Below, piece after piece: positions 6,889-12,783 of a DNA stretch of 12,783 nt. The translations under genes and the position numbers were made by a program. The notes under the pieces are model-generated. The model was not told the DNA's origin. It did not search any database and saw nothing but the letters and a program-made list of their open reading frames with translations. The stretch is from Myxococcales bacterium (lineage in GTDB: Bacteria; Myxococcota_A; Bradymonadia; Bradymonadales; Bradymonadaceae): contig SKMT01000375.1 of NCBI GenBank assembly GCA_007120915.1, forward strand, positions 1 to 12,783, written 5' to 3'. Numbering within the stretch: position 1 is the first letter of the stretch; the number at the start of each line of letters is the position of its first letter.

Positions 6889-9329
6889 TGGAGGGACTCG
6901 ACGAAGAGCAGGCGCGGCGGCGGCTCGACCAGCTTCGGCGCGACGTGCCGGCGGGTCGTGACCGGCTGGAGTTGGCGATGGGGACCTTCGCCAGGTTCCG
7001 ATCTCTTCTTCTCGCCGAGGCGTCGCGCCCGGAGTTTTTCCCGGGGTGGTATCCCGTCGAGCAGGACCCGGGAATGATGCTCATCGAGATGTGGGCCTAC
7101 GTCTGCGACATCATCTCGATGTACGAAGAGCAGATCGGCGGGGAGTGCTACGTGGCCACCGCCGACGAGCGCCGGTCGCTTCGCCGTCTCATCGAGCTTC
7201 TGGGCTATGTGCCGGGCCCGGCGGTCGCCTCCCGACTGACGCTGGCGGTGGGCGTGGAGGGGCATCGGCCAGTGACCATCCCCGGGGGCACGGCGGTGGA
7301 ATCCGAAGAGCTGGACGACGGCGAAGAGCAGATCTTCGAGGTCGACGACGACACCACCGTCCACCCGGCGCTGAACGAATTCGACGTCGCCTCCGCAACC
7401 GCCGCGTCGATAGACGCAGCCTACGGCGCCGGCGACGAGGCGGACACGACGGAGACGAAGAAGCTGCATCTGGACGACGGTGCAACCAGTCTTCGGCGTG
7501 ACGACGAACTCTTCGTGTTGCTCTTCGACGCCGGCACCCTGGTGCATCGGCGCATCGAAGCCCACGACGAGATTCGCGACGTCGACGGCACCCGGCTCAT
7601 CGAGGTGACCTTCGACGACACCATCGATGTCACCGAAGAGTCCCCGGAGCAGATCCGACTCTTCAAATCGACCCGCTCCATCGTCGGCAACATGGAATCG
7701 AACTTTACCGGTTTGAGTGATGCCCGTGTATCTTTTGACGCCGTTTATCCTGAAATTCGTCGGGGTGACCAGGTCATCGTCGAACAGGACGGTGTGTTGA
7801 AACGAGCCGCCGTCAAAGAAGTGCACACGGAGGATTATAAAAAGACCACAACACTGCAGGAACAGGCTGACGACGACAATGGCGAAAACGGCGACGACGA
7901 AGATAAGGAAGAGACCACCTTTCACGCCTGGATAGAATACACGGCGATCACGCTGGACGAACCGTCACTTTCGTCGACGGGGGCGCTGAACGAAGGCGAT
8001 TCGGTGGTGGTGCATGTGCGCGGGGTTGACGGCGGAAGAGTTCAACTGCCGTCGTCGACCCACACCGACGGCGCCGAAGAGTTCGCCGCCACGGCGGTGG
8101 GCGATGTCGATAATCTGGCCGAACAACTTCAGGCCGAATCGGAGCGCGACGTCGCCTACGAAGACGCCCGTGGAGAACATGCGCTGGTGAACACGACGAT
8201 CGAATTCGACGACGACGGCCAACTGGTGCTCACCCCGAACGATGAGATGCCGTCGATGAAGCTGCCTCTTGTCGCCCGGGCGAACCTGGTGGACGCGACC
8301 CGGGGGGAGACGGTGCACAACGAAGTGCTCGGAAGCGGTGACGGCTCCCGGGCGAATCAGAGGTTCGAACTGGCTGAGAAGCCGCTGACCTACCTGCAGC
8401 GTCCCTCCACACGCACCGGGCATGGCCAGACGTCGACGCTTCGCATCGACGTCGACGGGGTGCGCTGGCGTGAAGTGCCCAACTTTTTTGGGGCCGCCCC
8501 GGACGACCGGGTCTACATCGTGCGCGAAGACGAAGATGGGACATCCACCGTGCAGTTCGGCGACGGCCGGCGCGGGGCCCGACTTCCCACGGGGCGCGAC
8601 AACGTGGTCGCCCACTACCGATACGGCGCCGGTGAACCGGGGCCCGAGCCGGGCCAGATCGACGACTGGGTCGACGCGTCCGAGCAGGTGTCGGATCTGA
8701 GTAATCCCACCGCCGCTACCGGAGGTGGCGACGCCGAATCGAGAGAGAACATCCGCACCAATGCTCCCCGCACGGCGCTGATGCTGGGCCGAATCGTGTC
8801 GCTCGACGATCTGGAGGCCGCCACTCGAAGCGCCTCGGGAGTTCGAGCCGCCCTGGCGCGCTGGCGGTTCCACTCCAGACGCCGGCGCCCGGTGGCCACG
8901 GTATGGCACATCGGCGGCGGCGACGAGCTGGGCGAGCATCTCAAGAGCCTCGCCGACCCGACCATGTCGCTGGAGGTCATCGCCTCGAAGCCCCGAAAAG
9001 CAGGCATCGAGCTGTCGGTGCTCGTCGACCCCGACTACGACCCGGAGCCGGTACGCGAAGAACTCCGAGAGGAGTTGGTCGGCGACAGTGGATTGCTCCG
9101 CTGCGAGACCATCGGGATCGACGGGGTGCTGTTTTCCAGTCAGCTCTTCGAGGTGGTCTTCGCCCCCGAGGGGGTCTCATCGGTTCAGCGAATTCGCATC
9201 GAGCGGGAAGATGAAGAGACCGTCGAATTTACCGGCCAGGACCAACCGGAGCGGAGGCTGGTGGCCGGAGAGGGACGACACTTTGAGTTCGAGCTGACGT
9301 CGCTGACCGTCAAACGGGAGGAGTCATGA
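6888..9329 (+). CDS. Baseplate J-like protein 2 (gp6/Afp12-type wedge paralogue)
   Basis: This 813-residue protein starts at ATG 6888, with GGAGGG at 6877-6882. It resembles J-like protein 1 in order: GWYPVEQDPGMMLIEMWAYV and RRSLRRLIELLGYVPGP, a beta-rich PGGTAVES segment, FGDGRRGARLPTG at 557-569, and NPTAATGGGDAESRENIRTN with AP following. It lacks the long Cys-containing N-terminal domain of copy 1. Instead it has a larger middle, including DARVSFDAVYPEIRRGDQVI and a very acidic linker (residues 328-342). The segment 7681-7920 has about half G+C by hand count (123 of 240), clearly below the flanks, and uses more AAA, ATT and TTT codons. The role should be the second partner of the wedge heterodimer. 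It shares four bases with the next gene (ATGA). Confidence 0.9.
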   Translation: MEGLDEEQARRRLDQLRRDVPAGRDRLELAMGTFARFRSLLLAEASRPEFFPGWYPVEQDPGMMLIEMWAYVCDIISMYEEQIGGECYVATADERRSLRRLIELLGYVPGPAVASRLTLAVGVEGHRPVTIPGGTAVESEELDDGEEQIFEVDDDTTVHPALNEFDVASATAASIDAAYGAGDEADTTETKKLHLDDGATSLRRDDELFVLLFDAGTLVHRRIEAHDEIRDVDGTRLIEVTFDDTIDVTEESPEQIRLFKSTRSIVGNMESNFTGLSDARVSFDAVYPEIRRGDQVIVEQDGVLKRAAVKEVHTEDYKKTTTLQEQADDDNGENGDDEDKEETTFHAWIEYTAITLDEPSLSSTGALNEGDSVVVHVRGVDGGRVQLPSSTHTDGAEEFAATAVGDVDNLAEQLQAESERDVAYEDARGEHALVNTTIEFDDDGQLVLTPNDEMPSMKLPLVARANLVDATRGETVHNEVLGSGDGSRANQRFELAEKPLTYLQRPSTRTGHGQTSTLRIDVDGVRWREVPNFFGAAPDDRVYIVREDEDGTSTVQFGDGRRGARLPTGRDNVVAHYRYGAGEPGPEPGQIDDWVDASEQVSDLSNPTAATGGGDAESRENIRTNAPRTALMLGRIVSLDDLEAATRSASGVRAALARWRFHSRRRRPVATVWHIGGGDELGEHLKSLADPTMSLEVIASKPRKAGIELSVLVDPDYDPEPVREELREELVGDSGLLRCETIGIDGVLFSSQLFEVVFAPEGVSSVQRIRIEREDEETVEFTGQDQPERRLVAGEGRHFEFELTSLTVKREES
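7681..7920 (+). other. Low-GC patch with acidic linker inside J-like protein 2
   Basis: Hand count gives 29, 32, 30 and 32 G/C in four successive 60-base lines; a line in the same gene (7201-7260) has 46. The patch encodes a beta-strand segment followed by KKTTTLQEQ and an Asp/Glu/Asn run at 7869-7913. The reading frame is continuous. It could be a recombined domain or relaxed low-complexity sequence. Confidence 0.6.
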
Positions 9330-11578
9330 GTGAGCGGCCGATGATGCCCCGGGACGGACTGGAAGGGTACTACCACCGGAAGCTGTGGGAGATGCTGCCC
9401 GGGATCTACAAACAGCGCGACGGCGACGATGCAACGCTGGACCGGATGCTGCGTCTGATTGCGGGGCAGGCCGCCCAGCTTCGCCGCAGCCAGGACCGGA
9501 TGTGGGAAAACCAGTCGGTATCCACCGCCGACAGTTGGGCGTTGCCCTATCTGGCCGATCTTGTGGCCACCCGGATGATCTCGGAGTTCAACCCCCGGGG
9601 CCGGCGCGCCGACGTGGCGAAGACGATCTACTACCGACGCCGCGCCGGCACTTCGACGGTGATCGAGGAGTTGATCCGCGACATCGCCGGCTGGCAGGGG
9701 CGAGTCGTCGAGAAGATGCGGCGGCTGGTGCGGATGCCTCACCGGCTCGACGGGCCGCTGGTTGATCCACCGACCACTCATCTGACGAAGACTCCACCGG
9801 GCGGGATCGCCGATCTGCGCGCCGTTGAGAGTATGGGGCGCACCGGCGGGCCTTTCGAGGAGTTTCACCGCCTGCCCGACGTTCGCTCCCACAGCGGACA
9901 CAACGGCCGGTTCAACCTGCCAAATGTCGGCTGTCATCTGTACCGGCTGGAGGTGTTTGAAGTCGACGGGGTCACCCCTTCGGTGCTCGACGACGACGGC
10001 GACAGCCGGCTGTATACGTTCGACCCGTCAGGCCGTTCGATTCCGCTGTATTCCTCGGGCAAGCTGGACGAAGACGCCGACGGTGCGCCCCATTCGATGC
10101 CCGATGCGCTCAGTTGCGAACAGCTCAACCAGGTCGTCTACCGGGTCGACGACGAGGTGATCCGGCGGTTGTGGGACCATCTTGCCGACGAGACCATCGA
10201 CGAACCGGCGCAGTTGTACGAAACACTCGCCAAGTTCGCCCGAAAGGGGTTGGTGTTCGACGACCGGCAGCGCTTCTTTCGGTTGTTGCTCGCATACACC
10301 GACGGGTTGTCGGAAGGAGATTCGGACTCCGAACGGGTGTTGGATGCGCTGGACGACATTGCGATGGATCCGGGGTGTGGACGGGCGTTTTTCGAGTCCG
10401 GACGCTGCCTGCAGATGCTGGGGGACGAGGGGAAGCTGTCGCTTCGCGACGCCGGCCCCGCCTCGCTGGAAGATCCCGATCTGGTGGAGCTGAACGCGTC
10501 GACAGAAGCGCTCGTCGACCCCGAATTGGGCCGGGTCACCGTTGGTGAAGACACCCCGCTGGAGGCGGTCACCTACTGCTATGCAACCCCCGGGCGGGTG
10601 GGCGCCGGGCCCTGGTACCGGCCGGCGGCCCAGATGCGCTCGCCCGATTCGGTGGTCGTGGGCGGTGGCCCCGTCGACGAGTCCAAATTCGGCGCCGAAG
10701 GAGTCGTGCAGTTCGACGACAACCGCAGCTACCAGTTGGTCTCGGAGATCTCCGTGGACGGCGAGCTGGTGATACAGGCGGCCGACGGGCGCCGCCCCTA
10801 CGTCGAGATTGAGGAGAGCTTCCGGGTCATCGGCAGCGACGCCGCCGACTGCCGGCTGGTGGTCGACGGGCTGTGGTTCGGCGCCGCAGACGACGAGCCG
10901 GCGCGCATCGTGGTGGACGGCGAATATGAGCAGGTGGTTGTACGCAACTGCACCCTCGACCCCGGCGCCGACGCCTCGGCCGATGACACCCTGGACGACG
11001 ATATCGCCGCAGTGGCTCTGGAGGTCGTCGGCGACGTCGGTGAACTGGTGGTGGAATCCTCGATTGTCGAAGGCCTCCATATCGATGCCGAAGCCACGGT
11101 GGGCGCTGTGCGCATCGAAGACGCGGCGCTGGTGGCGGCCAATGGCGAACCGGCACTGGCTGTGGAGTCCTCATCGGATGTTGAACTGGAGGGTGTGACC
11201 GTGCTCGGCGAGGTGCAACTGCCCCGCATTGACGCCTCCAGTTGCATCTTCACCGGCGACATGGAGATCGGAAACTACCAGCAGGGATGTGTGCGCTACA
11301 GCGCCGCGCCCGAAGATGCCGATCTGCCCCGGCCCTACCGGGTGTTCCGGCTGTCTGAACGGCATTTTCCGCTGTTTGTCTCCTCCCGGTTCGGCGACCC
11401 CTACTTTCTTCGGCTCCGCGACCACGCGCCGGCTCCCCTTCGAAGCGAAGCGGAACATCAGATGGAAATGGGCGTGTATCACTCGGCATTTCAGCCGGCG
11501 CGCCGTGACGACTTGCAGACCAAAATCGACGAATACCTGCCCTTCGGGCAACACCCCTTATTTATCGACCAGACGTAG
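9326..11578 (+). CDS. gpI-like tail protein with C-terminal beta-helix
   Basis: This 750-residue protein starts at ATG 9326, with GGGAGGAG at 9316-9323. Residues 15-125 look like the P2 gpI/tail_P2_I family: KLWEMLPGIYKQRDG, TADSWALPYLADLVA, and YYRRRAGTSTVIEELIRDIAGW. A helical region follows (about residues 265-360, FARKGLVFDDRQRFFRLLLA), then VDPELGRVTVGED with GAGPWYRP. Residues of about 475-660 are short Val/Asp/Gly-rich strands with turns (RLVVDGLWFG, ARIVVDGEYEQVVVRNCTLD, QQGCVRYS), read as a right-handed parallel beta-helix. The tail ends with VSSRFGDPYFLRL and EMGVYHSAF...EYLPFG, a closing block that I know from large tail proteins beside DUF6519 genes. gpI-type proteins sit at the baseplate edge and hold fibres; the beta-helix may face outward. 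It ends with TAG, which overlaps the next ribosome site. Confidence 0.85.
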   Translation: MSERPMMPRDGLEGYYHRKLWEMLPGIYKQRDGDDATLDRMLRLIAGQAAQLRRSQDRMWENQSVSTADSWALPYLADLVATRMISEFNPRGRRADVAKTIYYRRRAGTSTVIEELIRDIAGWQGRVVEKMRRLVRMPHRLDGPLVDPPTTHLTKTPPGGIADLRAVESMGRTGGPFEEFHRLPDVRSHSGHNGRFNLPNVGCHLYRLEVFEVDGVTPSVLDDDGDSRLYTFDPSGRSIPLYSSGKLDEDADGAPHSMPDALSCEQLNQVVYRVDDEVIRRLWDHLADETIDEPAQLYETLAKFARKGLVFDDRQRFFRLLLAYTDGLSEGDSDSERVLDALDDIAMDPGCGRAFFESGRCLQMLGDEGKLSLRDAGPASLEDPDLVELNASTEALVDPELGRVTVGEDTPLEAVTYCYATPGRVGAGPWYRPAAQMRSPDSVVVGGGPVDESKFGAEGVVQFDDNRSYQLVSEISVDGELVIQAADGRRPYVEIEESFRVIGSDAADCRLVVDGLWFGAADDEPARIVVDGEYEQVVVRNCTLDPGADASADDTLDDDIAAVALEVVGDVGELVVESSIVEGLHIDAEATVGAVRIEDAALVAANGEPALAVESSSDVELEGVTVLGEVQLPRIDASSCIFTGDMEIGNYQQGCVRYSAAPEDADLPRPYRVFRLSERHFPLFVSSRFGDPYFLRLRDHAPAPLRSEAEHQMEMGVYHSAFQPARRDDLQTKIDEYLPFGQHPLFIDQT

Positions 11579-11584
11579 GAGAAG
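11577..11584 (+). promoter_or_regulatory. Shine-Dalgarno AGGAGAAG for the DUF6519 gene
   Basis: AGGAGAAG begins inside the TAG stop of the gpI-like gene and ends two bases before the ATG at 11587. The GGAG core is five bases away. It fixes the start of the last gene and shows that it belongs to the same operon. Confidence 0.65.
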
Positions 11585-11586
11585 TT

Positions 11587-12783
11587 ATGGCAAGCGGCGA
11601 CTTTTCACGCACCACCTTCGACCCATCCCGGCGCTATACCGGGGTGCGGCTGCAACAGGGGCGGGTGTTCACCGACTCCGACTACAATGACGACGCCCAG
11701 ATTCGGGCCCGGGACCGGTATCGAAGAAACCTGACGCTTATCGGCCCCTACGGCTCCAGCGACGACGGGTTTCGGGTCGAAAACGTGGAGGTGGAAGACG
11801 GTGAGTTGCGCTTTGAACTCTCCCCCGGGTCCTACTACGTGGGCGGGCGACGGGTCGAGATCTTCGAGGAACCGCTGCGGTTCGACGACCAGCCCGACTG
11901 GCTGCTGCAGAGCACCGAGGACCGGAGTGTGTCCGATGACAAGGTACTGGTGTACCTGGAGGTCTTCGAGCAGGTGGTCTCCCCGGTGGAGGACGCCGAA
12001 CTGCTGGAGGCGGCTCTGGGCGGGCCGGACACGGCGGTGCGAACGCGGATGACCTACCGGGTGCGCCAGGTGCCCATGGACGATGCACAGGATTGCACCA
12101 GCGCCTGGAAGCAGTGGCAACACGCCGCCGCCGAGGGACAACTGTCGAGCGTCGAGCGCGGCGAATACAACGAGTCGACCGCCGAGCTGGAGTCCACCGC
12201 CCGGCTGACCGTCGATTTCGACGAAGAGACCGAACCCGACGAGGACTGGTGTACACCGGGGCAGCGCGGCGGATTTCTGGGGGCCGAAAACCAGACGATT
12301 CGCGTTCAGATCGTCGACGACAGCCATTTTACCTGGGGATTCGACAACGGAGGGCCGCTGTACCGGGCGAAGAAGAGCCGGTCGGGAACCATCGAGTTGA
12401 TCACCCCTCCCCGCGACCAGGCGCACTGGCCGCTGACCGACGAAACCGTGGAGCTTCTCGCCCCCGCCGCCAGACTGTCCAACGGTGAGTCGATCGCCGA
12501 GACCAGCGGCTCCTTTACCACCGTCGATGAGCTGTTCGACGCCGACGAACAGACCTTCGGTGTCAACGATGATGATCTGGAGGCGTTTCTCGGCGACCGG
12601 GATCTCGACGATGACGACGAGTTTTTCGTGCGGATCTGGAAACGCGACGGCGTCGACGGCCAGCGGGGACTGCTGGAGCTGCAACAGGGTCAGCCGGTGT
12701 CGCTGGGCGCCACGGGCATGACGGTGCAGTTCGACGGGGTCGCTTCGACTGCTCGCCCCGGCGACTACTGGATGTTCTCGGTG
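11587..12783 (+). CDS. DUF6519-type baseplate/tail protein, 3' partial
   Basis: An open frame of 399 codons runs to the window edge without a stop. The first residues, SGDFSRTTFDPSRRYTGV then LQQGRVFTDSDYND, are the hallmark of the DUF6519 family. Other family blocks are FLGAENQTIRVQI and HFTWGFDNG (residues about 230-260) and RPGDYWMFSV at the very edge. Many family members lie next to J-like and gpI-like genes in eCIS and tail-like clusters; their role is not established, though a baseplate-peripheral or fibre-related position is plausible. The protein is very acidic, with a run of Asp around LDDDDEFF. The remaining C-terminal part lies outside the window. The family call rests on remembered motifs and on context; function is unknown. 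Confidence 0.82.
   Translation, partial: MASGDFSRTTFDPSRRYTGVRLQQGRVFTDSDYNDDAQIRARDRYRRNLTLIGPYGSSDDGFRVENVEVEDGELRFELSPGSYYVGGRRVEIFEEPLRFDDQPDWLLQSTEDRSVSDDKVLVYLEVFEQVVSPVEDAELLEAALGGPDTAVRTRMTYRVRQVPMDDAQDCTSAWKQWQHAAAEGQLSSVERGEYNESTAELESTARLTVDFDEETEPDEDWCTPGQRGGFLGAENQTIRVQIVDDSHFTWGFDNGGPLYRAKKSRSGTIELITPPRDQAHWPLTDETVELLAPAARLSNGESIAETSGSFTTVDELFDADEQTFGVNDDDLEAFLGDRDLDDDDEFFVRIWKRDGVDGQRGLLELQQGQPVSLGATGMTVQFDGVASTARPGDYWMFSV

Noticed and set aside
7854..7913. Tandem repeat or CRISPR-like array
   Set aside because: GAC/GAA codon runs create local repetition only; there are no regular repeats or spacers, and the frame is coding.
6840..7925. Minus-strand open frame with a hydrophobic start (LIFVVAVFAIVVVSLFL)
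   Set aside because: The apparent membrane segment is the reverse reading of the acidic Asp/Glu linker (GAC/GAA codons read as Val/Phe); the rest is a shadow of J-like protein 2.
11605..12684. Minus-strand open frame of 359 codons opposite the last gene
   Set aside because: The plus frame here has clear DUF6519 motifs and a good ribosome site; the minus frame shows no family features.
1..12783. Type VI secretion system
   Set aside because: There is no TssB/TssC, TssJ/L/M or ClpV-like two-domain ATPase; the hub and needle are separate genes, and the tube adaptor, LysM and single-domain AAA+ genes point to an eCIS.
1..12783. Ordinary prophage tail region
   Set aside because: No capsid, terminase, lysis or integrase genes are seen, while the AAA+ ATPase and CIS tube-type adaptor are eCIS markers. 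A prophage further out cannot be fully excluded from this window.

Overview
This window is one uninterrupted, single-strand (+) gene block that encodes the baseplate and spike part of a contractile injection system. The gene set fits the extracellular, phage-tail-like type (eCIS; relatives are Afp of Serratia, PVC of Photorhabdus and MAC-like arrays). The DNA is GC-rich, start codons carry good GGAG/GGAGG ribosome sites, and the proteins are rich in Asp/Glu and poor in Lys. That suggests a GC-rich bacterium, perhaps halophilic. A Bradymonadota/Myxococcota-type 'deltaproteobacterium' is my guess for the host, but I cannot prove it from this sequence, and a haloarchaeal origin is less likely given the consistent Shine-Dalgarno sites.

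Layout, left to right: (1) the 3' part of an AAA+ ATPase (3-800), whose 5' end lies outside the window and whose frame is broken by an amber codon at 348-350; (2) a 74-residue protein I do not recognise (797-1021); (3) a CIS tube/adaptor protein (1035-1775); (4) a small LysM protein (1799-2074); (5) a gp27/GPD-like spike base (2078-3130); (6) a gp5/gpV-like OB-fold spike (3127-3690); (7) a PAAR-like tip (3690-4022); (8) a gp25-like wedge protein (4028-4405); (9, 10) two large baseplate-J-like (gp6-type) proteins in tandem (4402-6888 and 6888-9329); (11) a gpI-like tail protein carrying a beta-helix (9326-11578); (12) the start of a DUF6519-type protein (11587 to the window end).

All junctions are either stop/start overlaps of 1 to 4 bases or gaps of at most 23 bases. 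I see no promoter, terminator, RNA gene, repeat array or mobile element, and no gene-free stretch over 30 bases. The block therefore reads as part of one long, translationally coupled operon.

How the parts should work together (family knowledge): the tube adaptor and LysM protein join the inner tube to the spike; the gp27-like and gp5-like proteins form the central trimeric hub and needle; the PAAR-like protein caps the needle; gp25 and the two J-like proteins build the wedges around the hub; the gpI-like and DUF6519 proteins probably form the baseplate periphery or fibre attachment. Sheath, tube, tape measure, terminator, receptor-binding fibre and cargo genes are absent here and would have to lie in the flanks.

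The most notable observation is the nonsense codon in the ATPase. It sits just after Walker B, with the frame perfectly conserved on both sides.
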